In this document: in pieces, positions 25,055-33,531 of the stretch
Position numbering within the stretch: the stretch's first letter is position 1
Layout: each line of letters starts with the position of its first letter
Assembly: GCA_034926605.1 (NCBI GenBank)
Contig: JAYFQV010000013.1
Coordinates: 149,566-213,565 of the forward strand
Source: CALXXL01 sp034926605
Lineage (GTDB): Bacteria; Verrucomicrobiota; Lentisphaeria; Victivallales; Victivallaceae
Length of the DNA: 64,000 nucleotides
Direction of reading: 5' to 3'
Notes under the pieces: generated by a model
The model's input: the letters and a program-made list of their open reading frames with translations, nothing else
Databases searched by the model: none
What the model was told of the DNA's origin: nothing
Program-made: the position numbers and the translations under genes

Positions 25055-26703
25055 GGCGCGGCCTCCGGTTCCGGTATCAGAGTACCGCAATATATCTGGA
25101 GCGATTTTTCGTCCGCGCTGGCATCCACCAGCTTGGTGTCCGCCAACTTCACCCATGCGCGTTCCGGCAGCTGCGGGAACCCGGTGGAAAGCAGATACAC
25201 TTCCGGTTCTGTCGGCGATATCGCCGACAGGTCGGTAATACTCGTCACCGGAAGCCCCAGATAGAAACATTCTCCGTAAAGCCCGGCAATGTTCAATTTG
25301 TAAAGACGTTCGACATCGCGGTCTTTCAGCGCCGTATGCAGCGCCTCCGCCAAGCGGCGTTTCGGCTGCTTCTGCGCGGAATACGGCCGCGAAACCGCCC
25401 AGAAGAACAACATGGCGGCCAGCATCACCAGCGAAACCTCGATCCACAGCGGCGTCCTTGCACCGCGCCACAAAAGGAACACTCCGATCCCGGCGATCAG
25501 CCCGCCGTAGACCACGCCGACAGTCATGCACATGGGGGAGTTCCGGAACACCAGCATCTCGCGTCCGACGCCGAAGTAATTGAACACCGGTTCGATCACC
25601 TCGTTGCCGGTCAGGAAAAACGCCGCCGTCCCCACGCCCAGCACCACCGCCACATACGGCAGCCCCTGAAGCAGCCTTCGGTAGAATTTGCCGTGCCGGC
25701 GCATCAGCAGATTATAGTTTATGCCGATGAGGATCGACAACGCCGGCATCAACAGCGCGATGTCGCGAACATCGGTGAACGGGCTGAACCACAACAGGAA
25801 GAAAGTGGATATGACCAGCGTACGCAGAAAACGGCTGAACACCGGCGCCGGATCCAGCGGCCGGTAAGACGCGCAGAAAACCGGCCATGCCGCCAGGCTC
25901 CACGGCAGAAGCCGCCACACCGCGTCAAACGGAAAAGTCCACAGATGGGAGTGGTAACCGCCGAAATCGGTGTCGATGAAGGCCAGCCGCCCCCGAATCG
26001 ACGTTTCCGCAAAATACGGCGCCAAATAGGCCGTCACCGCCAGCACGATCAGCACCGCGCCCGCCGCCGCGCCCGGTTTGCGCAGTTTCTGCGGCACCGA
26101 AAGCGGACGGCGCATGAATATGAACGGAAAAGCAAAATACAGCAGCGCCGGAAACCCCGCGGTCAGAAATGCCAGAACCGCGAAAGCCGCCGCCGCCATC
26201 CATGCCAGATTCGGCCGGTTGTAATGCTGCCACAGCGTAAACCATATGAACTGCCCGCCGGTAACGAAGAAGATCATCGCCATCTCGGGGTAGCCGTCCA
26301 GCGTTTTCTCCATAACGATATTGCCGGTGATCCATGCCGCCGCCGCCACCGCGCCGCACCCCAGCCCGGCCGCGCTGCGGCCAAGCAGAAACACCCACAG
26401 CGCCACCCCGAAACACGGCAGCACCGAGAGCAGCCGCAGAGCAAATTCCATCGGCACCCCCAGCCAGTACAAAAGCCGCACCGCGGCCGGATAAAGCGGA
26501 TAGCCGGAACCGAGCAGTTCGCCGTGGGCGCGTATCGCCAGCGACGGAAGATTCAACTCCAGCGCCTCGGCCGCGTTAAGCCCCTCCTGCCAATAGAGCT
26601 CCTTCATTCCTATCTGCCACGGCTGGAACACCAGCAGAAACAACGCAGCCAGAAAGAGCACCACGGTCAGGGTATTCGGCACGGATTCCTCGTAGCGAGC
26701 CAT
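25051..26703 (-). CDS. ArnT-like GT-C membrane glycosyltransferase
   Basis: 550 residues from ATG 26703 (AGGTGG six bases before it); an in-frame GTG nine bases upstream is less likely. About 11-12 membrane segments are evident. The first periplasmic loop carries the acidic pair expected for PMT/ArnT (GT39/GT83-type) enzymes ('YWQEGLNAAEA'), and the 'SGYPLYPAAVRLLYWLG' region matches the typical 'HPPLYPWLLA' position. C-terminal about 130 residues form a soluble domain. Such enzymes transfer a sugar from a polyprenyl-phosphate donor to lipid A, protein or glycan. Acceptor unknown. rlmN is translated from the same message. Confidence 0.8.
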   Translation of the reverse strand: MARYEESVPNTLTVVLFLAALFLLVFQPWQIGMKELYWQEGLNAAEALELNLPSLAIRAHGELLGSGYPLYPAAVRLLYWLGVPMEFALRLLSVLPCFGVALWVFLLGRSAAGLGCGAVAAAAWITGNIVMEKTLDGYPEMAMIFFVTGGQFIWFTLWQHYNRPNLAWMAAAAFAVLAFLTAGFPALLYFAFPFIFMRRPLSVPQKLRKPGAAAGAVLIVLAVTAYLAPYFAETSIRGRLAFIDTDFGGYHSHLWTFPFDAVWRLLPWSLAAWPVFCASYRPLDPAPVFSRFLRTLVISTFFLLWFSPFTDVRDIALLMPALSILIGINYNLLMRRHGKFYRRLLQGLPYVAVVLGVGTAAFFLTGNEVIEPVFNYFGVGREMLVFRNSPMCMTVGVVYGGLIAGIGVFLLWRGARTPLWIEVSLVMLAAMLFFWAVSRPYSAQKQPKRRLAEALHTALKDRDVERLYKLNIAGLYGECFYLGLPVTSITDLSAISPTEPEVYLLSTGFPQLPERAWVKLADTKLVDASADEKSLQIYCGTLIPEPEAAP

Positions 26704-26738
26704 GAAAACCACCTTGACTTTTAATTTGCAATGAGTTT

Positions 26739-26766
26739 AATATACCACCGCTGGCGGAAAAAGCAA
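26739..26766 (-). promoter_or_regulatory. promoter of the ArnT-like gene
   Basis: Minus strand TTGCTT (26766-26761), 16-base spacer, TATATT (26744-26739), 35 bases before the start codon. The same two hexamers and spacer length occur before thi4. Confidence 0.65.
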
Positions 26767-26875
26767 AGAGAAACCGCCGCGGCTCACGCGCCTGCCGCCG
26801 CGTACGCAAATACCGGCGAGGACCGGCGTTACAGCCGGATGGCCGGTAAAACCATATTATTTTGCCCATTGCGAT

Positions 26876-26904
26876 TTGATTTTCACGACTTTCCGATGTA
26901 TAAT
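26876..26904 (+). promoter_or_regulatory. ferredoxin promoter
   Basis: TTGATT (26876-26881), 17-base spacer, TATAAT (26899-26904). Transcription should start near 26911, giving a leader of about 37 bases with GGAG before the ATG at 26948. Confidence 0.75.
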
Positions 26905-26947
26905 ATATGGCATTGAACGTCATCAACCCAATATGGAGATTAAAAAA

Positions 26948-27121
26948 ATGGCTGCTAAAATCAATTCCGAAAGCTGCATCGGCTGCGGCGCCTGTGTGGA
27001 CTCCTGCCCGGTCAGCGCGATCGCCATGGACGGCGACAAGGCGAAGATCAACGCCGACGAGTGCATCGATTGCGGTTCCTGCGTGGGCGAATGCCCGCAG
27101 GAAGCGATCACCCTCGGTTAA
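26948..27121 (+). CDS. 2[4Fe-4S] ferredoxin
   Basis: 57 residues from ATG 26948, preceded by GGAG; the frame stays open further upstream but that part overlaps the promoter. Two clusters are ligated by CIGCGAC...CP and CIDCGSC...CP, the classic clostridial-type arrangement. It carries electrons at low potential in anaerobic metabolism, for instance to hydrogenases or radical SAM enzymes, many of which are encoded nearby. It is a single-gene unit with its own promoter and a strong terminator. Confidence 0.96.
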   Translation: MAAKINSESCIGCGACVDSCPVSAIAMDGDKAKINADECIDCGSCVGECPQEAITLG

Positions 27122-27143
27122 CCGGGGCGGATTGCTCGTTTCA

Positions 27144-27185
27144 AAACCCGGACTCAACAATTTGCTGTTGACGTTCGGGTTTTTT
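27144..27185 (+). terminator. strong intrinsic terminator of the ferredoxin gene
   Basis: AAACCCGGACTCAACA (27144-27159) pairs with TGTTGACGTTCGGGTTT (27165-27181) with one bulged C and a G-T pair, around loop ATTTGC, then a T tract to 27185. This is 16 pairs long and leaves htrA, 20 bases on, needing its own promoter or read-through. Confidence 0.85.
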
Positions 27186-27205
27186 GTGCGGATCCGACAC
27201 CGATC

Positions 27206-28537
27206 ATGAAAAAGCTGTTAGCCATAACCATCATGTCAGCCCTGGCGGGCGGATTAGCGGCCGACGAGAACCGCGAAAACCGTATCACGCCGGTGGTGTT
27301 GTGCATCAATAAAGTGATGCCGTCGGTGGTCAACCTGTCGGCCGAAAGGTTGATGCCGGCCGGGTCGGATGATGAGCTGCCTTTCGCCACCGCCCACGAA
27401 CCGGCCATGAACAAAACGGAGTATTCCCTGGGTTCCGGCTGTGTGGTTGACCCCAACGGCCTGGTGCTGACCAACGCGCATGTGATATTCCGGGCCGCAA
27501 AAGTTCTGGTGACGCTCAGCAACGGCGGCCGCTACTGGGCCGACGTGATCGCCAGCGACAACTACAACGACCTGGCGTTGCTACGGATAAACGGCCTCAT
27601 CTCGCCGCTGAAACCGGTGCCGATGGCGGAGCCGGGAGACCTGATCCTGGGCGAACCGGTGATCATAGTGGGCAACCCCTACGGGCTGGGCGGCACCATT
27701 GTGGAAGGCATCCTCAGCGCGATCAACCGCCGCATATCGGTAAACGACGTTGTGGTATTCGACGACCTCCTGCAGACCGACGCCTCCGTCCACCCCGGCA
27801 ACTCCGGCGCGCCGCTGCTGAACATCAACGGCGAAATGATCGGCATGTCGCTGGCCAATTTACAGGACGCCCCCGGCATCAGTTTCGCCCTGCCCCAGCA
27901 GCGCATTTCGGACGCGCTCGGCATGTGGCTTATACCGGAACGTTTCCGCGACGTGTCCCTGGGGCTGATACCCGCAGTGCGACGCGAGGAAAGCGGTGAA
28001 CTGGTTTTCTATATCAGGGAAGTCCTTCCCGACTCCCCCGCCGCACGCGCCGGATTGCGCGCCGGCATGACCATAAGCCATCTCAACGGCAAACTGCTCG
28101 AACACGACATAACCTGCATATCCGGCGCTCTGTGGAAAATCGCCGCCGGAGACACGATAACCCTGGTCAGCAACTCCGACACATACACCATCACCGCCGA
28201 ACCCCTGAAAAATCAGGACTGGCGGCAACTGGCAAAGCTCAAGCTGGGATTGTCGCTGCTTAAACTCACCCCGGAAATGGCCGAGGCGCTGAACTATCCG
28301 GACATGGATGCGCTGGTGGTGTCATCTCCTCCGGCCAACGCCGGCGTCGGCCGCGGAGATATTCTGATCCAGCTTGGCGACGCCGCCATCAACACCCCGG
28401 ACGATCTTGCGCGGGTATTGAACAACGTCAGGTACGGCAAAGAGATGCGTGCGGTTTTCTTCGAGTATATCCCGGGTACGCGCCCGGCCCAGTTCAAGCG
28501 TAAAACCGTGGTGCTTTCGGTCAACAAAAAGCCGTGA
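27206..28537 (+). CDS. HtrA/DegP-type periplasmic serine protease
   Basis: 443 residues with a signal peptide (cleavage near Ala19). The trypsin-like domain has the triad His92 (TNAHV), Asp122 (YNDLALL) and Ser200 (HPGNSGAP). Two PDZ domains follow (about 255-335 and 345-430, the second with 'DALVVSSPPANAGVGRGDILIQLGD'). It degrades misfolded exported proteins. The LA loop is short. Its last 17 bases overlap the convergent PP2C gene. It is active-site complete, unlike many HtrA-like proteins in this group. Confidence 0.92.
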   Translation: MKKLLAITIMSALAGGLAADENRENRITPVVLCINKVMPSVVNLSAERLMPAGSDDELPFATAHEPAMNKTEYSLGSGCVVDPNGLVLTNAHVIFRAAKVLVTLSNGGRYWADVIASDNYNDLALLRINGLISPLKPVPMAEPGDLILGEPVIIVGNPYGLGGTIVEGILSAINRRISVNDVVVFDDLLQTDASVHPGNSGAPLLNINGEMIGMSLANLQDAPGISFALPQQRISDALGMWLIPERFRDVSLGLIPAVRREESGELVFYIREVLPDSPAARAGLRAGMTISHLNGKLLEHDITCISGALWKIAAGDTITLVSNSDTYTITAEPLKNQDWRQLAKLKLGLSLLKLTPEMAEALNYPDMDALVVSSPPANAGVGRGDILIQLGDAAINTPDDLARVLNNVRYGKEMRAVFFEYIPGTRPAQFKRKTVVLSVNKKP

Positions 28538-29294
28538 CGACAGTCACGTTGTCGCGCCCCCCGGCGGCGAGCGCGGCGCATACCAGCTGCTCGTTTACCA
28601 GCCGCGGATCGGCCGACTCCGTCAGAACCGCTTCGATTTCATCGTCCGGCACCATGCCGGTAAGCCCGTCGCTGCAAAGCATGATGCGCTGGAACGCACG
28701 GCGTTCGAAGCAGCATAGGGCGGGCGAAACCCGCGAGGCAGGTCCAACCGCCTTGTTTATAATGTTAGACTGCGGCAGATTTTCCCCGCAGCATTCGCCG
28801 CCGCGCGCGATCATCGCGGCGCGCAGGGTATGGTCGCAGGTAAGCTGGCGCAGACCGGTGCGGCACAGCCCGTAACAGCGGCTGTCGCCGGCGTTGGCCA
28901 CCAGCAGCGCGTGGGGGGTGATCACCGCCGCCACCACCGTACACCCCATTGGCCGCGACTGCGGCGAAAGGCTGTTGATCCGGTAGATCGCGGTATTGGC
29001 GCTCTCGATCATCCACTCCAGAAAATCGCGCATGGTCGCGGTATCCTCCCGGGTGCCGGCGCGATTCTTTTTCCATTCCCGCGCCATAACGTCGCAACAC
29101 ATCGAGCTGGCCACCTCGCCGTGGGCGTGGCCGCCGATGCCGTCGGCAACCACCAGCAGGGCGTTGCGGTCTCCGGGAGAATACTGGAAAACGTAGCTGT
29201 CCTCATTGTTGGAGCGCACTAGCCCCACATTACTTTCACCGGCGATGCGCATATGCCGGCCGGACCACGGCCAAAGGATCGAAAGATCGATCAT
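28521..29294 (-). CDS. PP2C-type serine/threonine protein phosphatase
   Basis: 257 residues. Metal-binding motifs are visible in order: 'VRSNNEDS', 'VVADGIGGHAHGEVAS', 'VANAGDSRCY', 'LCSDGLTGMV' and the C-terminal 'GGRDNVTVV'. These bind two Mn/Mg ions that activate water for phosphoester hydrolysis. A GAGG ribosome site precedes ATG 29294. It probably opposes Hanks-type kinases such as the one at 50543-52774, though it is not next to it. Confidence 0.93.
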   Translation of the reverse strand: MIDLSILWPWSGRHMRIAGESNVGLVRSNNEDSYVFQYSPGDRNALLVVADGIGGHAHGEVASSMCCDVMAREWKKNRAGTREDTATMRDFLEWMIESANTAIYRINSLSPQSRPMGCTVVAAVITPHALLVANAGDSRCYGLCRTGLRQLTCDHTLRAAMIARGGECCGENLPQSNIINKAVGPASRVSPALCCFERRAFQRIMLCSDGLTGMVPDDEIEAVLTESADPRLVNEQLVCAALAAGGRDNVTVVTAFC

Positions 29295-29375
29295 CTAATC
29301 CTCATATTGTATTGGAAAACACCTGATAATCACACAACCAAAACTTAGCACCAATTTTTTTTTTGGCAACAAAAA

Positions 29376-29404
29376 TTGTGAATATCTTCTTGATTTTTTA
29401 ATAT
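29376..29404 (+). promoter_or_regulatory. promoter of the EF-G-like gene
   Basis: TTGTGA (29376-29381), 17 bases, TAATAT (29399-29404), giving a leader of roughly 110 bases. The rest of the 226-base gap 29295-29520 is AT-rich and holds no gene. Confidence 0.5.
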
Positions 29405-29433
29405 TGGCGTGCTTCTGTATAGAAGGAAATAGC

Positions 29434-29451
29434 CGGGGAGAGCCCTCCCCG
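29434..29451 (+). promoter_or_regulatory. stable hairpin in the leader of the EF-G-like gene
   Basis: CGGGGAG (29434-29440) pairs with CTCCCCG (29445-29451) around AGCC. A T6 run occurs 11 bases later (29462-29468 region), too far for a standard terminator. It may stabilise or regulate the message. Confidence 0.4.
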
Positions 29452-29520
29452 ACGAGCCACAGTTTTTTCGCATGATGAAATAAGAACGTTGAACATACGT
29501 ATAACCAAAGGAGATACCGA

Positions 29521-31536
29521 ATGAAATCAACGGAAATCAAAAACTTCGTCATCGCCGGGCACAGTGGAGCCGGAAAGAGCTCGCTGTGCGAACAAATGCT
29601 GTTCAAGGCCAAGACAACCGACCGCCTCGGGTCAATCGAAGCCAAGACAACCGTTTCGGATTATGCTCCCGACGAACGCGAAAAACTTTCAAGCATTTAT
29701 GCCAGCGTGCTGAACTGTGAGTGGCGCAACAAGCACTTTTTCTTTATAGACACCCCCGGCTATGCCGAATACGTCGGTGAACCGGTTGCCGCCATTAGCG
29801 TTGCCGACGCCGCGCTGGTGGTGATCGACGCCATCGACGGCCCGCAGTTCGGCACCGCCAAAGCCTGGAAACTGGCCCGCGAGGCCGCCATGCCGCGCAT
29901 GGCCTTCGTCAACCGTATGGACAAAGACCGCGCCGATTTCGCCGCTACTCTCGAACTCATGCGCCGCAACCACGGCAAAAGCGTGATCATCCCGGTCACC
30001 TACCCGGTCGGCAACGCCGCCGATTTCACCGGAGTGGTCAACGTGCTGTTCGACAATGACGTTCCTTCCGAAATCGCCGACGCTGTGGCCGAATGCCGCG
30101 GCCTGCTGATGGACGCGATTGCCGAGACCGACGAAGACCTGATGATGCGCTATCTGGATGGAGAAACCATCCCCGAAGACGAAGTCCGCGCCGGGCTGAA
30201 AGCCGCGGTAAAAGCATGCAAGGTCATCCCGGTCTTCGCGGGCAGCAGCACCAAGGACATAGGTGTCACCGAGCTTATGGACGCGATCGCCGACATGTTC
30301 CCGGAACCGCTCGACCGCAAGGAACTGAAGCTCGCGGACGGCGGAACCCAGGCGGTCGGGGAAACCGGCCCCGGCGAGGCGTTTGTATTCAAGGTGGTCA
30401 ACGACCCGTTCATGGGGCAGCTCGCCTATTTCAAAGTAGTTACCGGAGTCCTGAAAAGCGACTGCGACGTCACGAATCTGACCACCGGCAACAAGGATCG
30501 GCTCGGCTCGCTGCTGACCATCAACGGCAAGAGCCAGACTCCCGTATCCGAACTGCCGGTCGGCGCCATCGGAGCGGTGGCAAAGCTCAAGGACGCGCAC
30601 ATATCCAACACGCTGTCCATGGACTCCTCCCGGAAGGAACTCGAACACATAAAGTTCCCCGGCCCGGTCATGAGCTACGCCGTCTCCGCCGCCAAGGCCG
30701 GCGAGGATGAAAAGGTTGCCAGCGGCCTGGCCAAGATTGCCGAATGCGACCAGACCGTGCACCTCTCGCGCCAGGAGGAAACCCACGAATTCCTGCTCTC
30801 CGGCATGGGCGACATCCATTTGGCGAACGTGGTACACAAGCTCAAGGACATCTACAAGGCCGAGGCCGCGCTCGCCACCCCGAAAATTCCCTATCGCGAA
30901 ACCATCACCTCCTCCGGCGAGGGCCATTACCGCCATAAAAAGCAGACCGGCGGCGCCGGTCAGTTCGCCGAAGTCATGCTGAAAATCGAATACAACGAAC
31001 CCGGTTACGAGTTCGTCAACGCGGTGGTCGGCGGCAGCATACCCCGCAACTTCATACCGGCGGTGGAAAAAGGCGTGGCCGAGACCCTGGCCAAGGGCCC
31101 GCTGGTTGGCTGCACGGTGGAGCGGGTCAAGGTATCCATTCTGGACGGCAAATACCATCCGGTGGACTCCAGCGAAATGGCGTTCAAAATCGCGGCCCGC
31201 ATGGCTTTCCGCGACGCCATGGCCAAGGCTCACCCGGTTCTGCTCGAACCGATCATGAAAGTCAACATCCATGTTCCGGACTCCAACATGGGCGATGTTT
31301 CCGGCGACCTCAACCACAAACGCGGCCGTATCCTCGGCATGGGAATGGAGGACGGCATGCAGGTGATCCGCGCCGAGATTCCGCTGGCCGAGCTGAGCCG
31401 CTACGCCACCGAACTGCGCAGCATGACCCAGGGCAAAGGTTCCTTCGACATGACGTTCGACCGTTACGAACAGGTTCCGTCCAACGTCGCCAATGAAATC
31501 ATTGCGAAACATCAAGCCGAACAGGTGGAGGAGTAA
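29521..31536 (+). CDS. fusA-like: elongation factor G-like translational GTPase (EF-G2 type)
   Basis: 671 residues, preceded by AAAGGAG. The G1 loop is GHSGAGKSS rather than the AHIDAGKTT of housekeeping EF-G; G3 is DTPGYAEYV and G4 is NRMDKD. Domains II-V follow in order, ending with the EF-G IV loop region ('GGAGQFAEV') and domain V. This G1 and G3 pattern is that of the EF-G-like/EF-G2 paralogue group, whose members may have weak or absent translocase activity. A main fusA is expected elsewhere. Monocistronic, with a terminator at 31562. Confidence 0.9.
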   Translation: MKSTEIKNFVIAGHSGAGKSSLCEQMLFKAKTTDRLGSIEAKTTVSDYAPDEREKLSSIYASVLNCEWRNKHFFFIDTPGYAEYVGEPVAAISVADAALVVIDAIDGPQFGTAKAWKLAREAAMPRMAFVNRMDKDRADFAATLELMRRNHGKSVIIPVTYPVGNAADFTGVVNVLFDNDVPSEIADAVAECRGLLMDAIAETDEDLMMRYLDGETIPEDEVRAGLKAAVKACKVIPVFAGSSTKDIGVTELMDAIADMFPEPLDRKELKLADGGTQAVGETGPGEAFVFKVVNDPFMGQLAYFKVVTGVLKSDCDVTNLTTGNKDRLGSLLTINGKSQTPVSELPVGAIGAVAKLKDAHISNTLSMDSSRKELEHIKFPGPVMSYAVSAAKAGEDEKVASGLAKIAECDQTVHLSRQEETHEFLLSGMGDIHLANVVHKLKDIYKAEAALATPKIPYRETITSSGEGHYRHKKQTGGAGQFAEVMLKIEYNEPGYEFVNAVVGGSIPRNFIPAVEKGVAETLAKGPLVGCTVERVKVSILDGKYHPVDSSEMAFKIAARMAFRDAMAKAHPVLLEPIMKVNIHVPDSNMGDVSGDLNHKRGRILGMGMEDGMQVIRAEIPLAELSRYATELRSMTQGKGSFDMTFDRYEQVPSNVANEIIAKHQAEQVEE

Positions 31537-31561
31537 GTTTTATTCCGGAATACCGGACCGG

Positions 31562-31592
31562 GAGCCGTCCTTTCATGGGCGGCTCTTTTTTT
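31562..31592 (+). terminator. terminator of the EF-G-like gene
   Basis: GAGCCGTCC (31562-31570) pairs with GGGCGGCTC (31577-31585) around TTTCAT and is followed by seven Ts. Confidence 0.85.
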
Positions 31593-31602
31593 GTATGTGT
31601 TT

Positions 31603-31635
31603 AAAAATAAGCAGGGCCGCTTTGAAGCGGCCCTG
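31603..31635 (-). terminator. terminator of hydG
   Basis: The palindromic CAGGGCCGC/GCGGCCCTG stem (31612-31620 with 31627-31635) lies just after the hydG stop and, read on the minus strand, continues into TTATTTTTAA. Confidence 0.75.
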
Positions 31636-31648
31636 TCATAATCGCGGC

Positions 31649-33067
31649 TCAGAAGCGGAAATCCCGTTTACCTTCGTGAAGCTCTTCCAGATGCTCGCGG
31701 GTGATCCGGCGCACCTTATCGTTCGGAACGCCTTCGAGCTTTTCGTGAATCATCGCCTCTCCCTTGGCGCGGGTTTCCGGGCTGGCGTAATCCTCAAGAT
31801 ACTCTTTGAGCGTCATCAGCGCATTTGGCAGGCAGCAGTTGGCAATCTGCCCCGCCTTGACCAGCGACATGAAACGGTCTCCGGTGCGCCCCTCACGGTA
31901 GCAGGCGGTGCAGAAACTGGGAATATATCCGAGTGAAAGCAGCCAGTCCACCACCTGATCGAGCGGCCGGGTGTCGTTGACGTCGAACTGGGTGGTGTCG
32001 GAATGATCTTCCTCCGGCTCGGCATAGCCGCCGACGCTGGTACGGCTGCCGCCGGATATCTGGGAAATGCCGAGATCCAGCACCCGCTCACGCGATTTGC
32101 GCGATTCCCGGGTGGAAATGATCATGCCGGTATAGGGTACCGCAATGCGGATAACCGCGACGATCTTGGCGAAGGTGTCGTCGTCGATGGCGTTACTGAA
32201 ATTCTTGGGGTCGATGTCGTCGGCGGGACGAATGCGCGGTACGCTTATGGTGTGCGGCCCGCAGTTGTAGGCCGCCTCGAGGTGTTCGGCATGCATGAGA
32301 ATGCCGGTAAAATCGTAGCGATAGGTGCTCAAACCGAACAGCACGCCGCAGCCCACGTCGTCGATGCCGCCTTCCATCGCGCGATCCATCGCCTCGGTAT
32401 GCCAGGCGTAGTCGTGTTTGGGGCCGGTCGGATGAAGCCGCTCGTACTCTTTCTTGTTGTAGGTCTCCTGAAACAGGATATAGGTGCCGATGCCGGCGTC
32501 TTTCAGCTTGCGGTAGTTTTCGACCGTGGTGGCGGCGATATTCACATTCACCCGGCGGATCGCGCCGTTCTTGTGCTTGATGTTGTAAATTGTCTTGATG
32601 CTTTCCAGCACATATTCGATCGGATTGTTCACCGGGTCTTCGCCGGTCTCGATCGCAAGGCGCTTGTGCCCCATATCCTGAAGCGCGACCACTTCGCGTT
32701 CGATTTCCTCCTGGGTCAGCTTCTTGCGGGTTATATGGCGGTTGGTGCAGTGATACGGGCAATAGACGCATCCATTGACGCAATAATTAGAGAGATACAA
32801 CGGCGCAAACAGCACGATTCGGTTGCCGTAAAGCTTCTGTTTGATCTCCTTGGCAAGCGTGAACATCTCTTCATTCAGATCTTGCTGGTCGCAGTCAAGC
32901 AGGACGGCGGCTTCGCGGTGGGTCAGCCCTTTGCAGAGCCTGGCTTTCTCGATGATTTTGCTGATCAATGCGCGGTTGGACTTGTTGGTGCTCGCGTAGG
33001 TCAGCGTGGACTGGATTTCACCGTCATCGATGAACTCCTCGGCTTTCTTGCTTGTCACGCTGTACAT
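31649..33067 (-). CDS. hydG: [FeFe]-hydrogenase H-cluster maturase HydG (tyrosine lyase)
   Basis: 472 residues. Radical SAM motif Cys96-x3-Cys100-x2-Cys103 and the C-terminal second-cluster motif CTACYREGRTG...CC, which separates HydG from its relative ThiH. It cleaves tyrosine to CO and CN for assembly of the hydrogenase active site. GGGAG precedes the ATG. hydE, hydF and hydA are not in the window, so the maturation genes are scattered in this genome. Presence implies hydrogen metabolism in an anaerobe. Confidence 0.94.
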   Translation of the reverse strand: MYSVTSKKAEEFIDDGEIQSTLTYASTNKSNRALISKIIEKARLCKGLTHREAAVLLDCDQQDLNEEMFTLAKEIKQKLYGNRIVLFAPLYLSNYCVNGCVYCPYHCTNRHITRKKLTQEEIEREVVALQDMGHKRLAIETGEDPVNNPIEYVLESIKTIYNIKHKNGAIRRVNVNIAATTVENYRKLKDAGIGTYILFQETYNKKEYERLHPTGPKHDYAWHTEAMDRAMEGGIDDVGCGVLFGLSTYRYDFTGILMHAEHLEAAYNCGPHTISVPRIRPADDIDPKNFSNAIDDDTFAKIVAVIRIAVPYTGMIISTRESRKSRERVLDLGISQISGGSRTSVGGYAEPEEDHSDTTQFDVNDTRPLDQVVDWLLSLGYIPSFCTACYREGRTGDRFMSLVKAGQIANCCLPNALMTLKEYLEDYASPETRAKGEAMIHEKLEGVPNDKVRRITREHLEELHEGKRDFRF

Positions 33068-33095
33068 GTTTCATCTCCCGTTTTTACAGGATATT

Positions 33096-33124
33096 AATAT
33101 AGCACGTACAGAAGGCAAAATCAA
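33096..33124 (-). promoter_or_regulatory. hydG promoter
   Basis: Minus strand TTGATT (33124-33119), 17 bases, TATATT (33101-33096). The -35 overlaps the last codons of the upstream lipoprotein gene. Confidence 0.7.
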
Positions 33125-33531
33125 TTGCCGGAGGCGGACTTTTCCTTGTAAAGCAGTACCTGGCGGCCGTGGCGCATCACCATTTCGCTGTTATCCGACA
33201 ACATCAGCATGACCACCAGCCGGGAACCGTCTTCCGACCAGACCAGTTGAAATTTTCCGCGCATGGCGTCAAGCTGGGGATAAACCACCGGCCGTTGCGG
33301 ATCGTCAACCGCGAAGTCGCAGTAACCGCGAACAATCATGCGATTGCCGTCCCCCGGCGAATTGTCGGAGAACGAGAATTCGATGTTTCCTTCCCGATCC
33401 AGCTTCAAAAACCACGGTGTCTCCGGCGAGGAGTAGCGGCCAACGAACTTGTCCGGCGGCTCGCTGGTGGCACAACCTACGGCCATGACCGCGGCGATCG
33501 CCGCGGCCAGCCAGCAGAATATCCGTTTCAT
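33121..33531 (-). CDS. hypothetical lipoprotein
   Basis: 136 residues; signal peptide with lipobox AVGC (mature from Cys20). The mature domain (about 28-125) is beta-rich ('FVGRYSS', 'FFLKLDREGNIEFSFSD', 'FQLVWSEDGSRLVVML'), suggesting a lipocalin-like or META-type small barrel. Start overlaps the stop of the triplicated helical protein by ATGA, so the two are co-translated and may act together at the membrane. Function unknown. Confidence 0.72.
   Translation of the reverse strand: MKRIFCWLAAAIAAVMAVGCATSEPPDKFVGRYSSPETPWFLKLDREGNIEFSFSDNSPGDGNRMIVRGYCDFAVDDPQRPVVYPQLDAMRGKFQLVWSEDGSRLVVMLMLSDNSEMVMRHGRQVLLYKEKSASGN

Noticed and set aside
29689..31515. 608-residue minus-strand frame opposite the EF-G-like gene
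   Set aside because: Antisense shadow with compositional bias.
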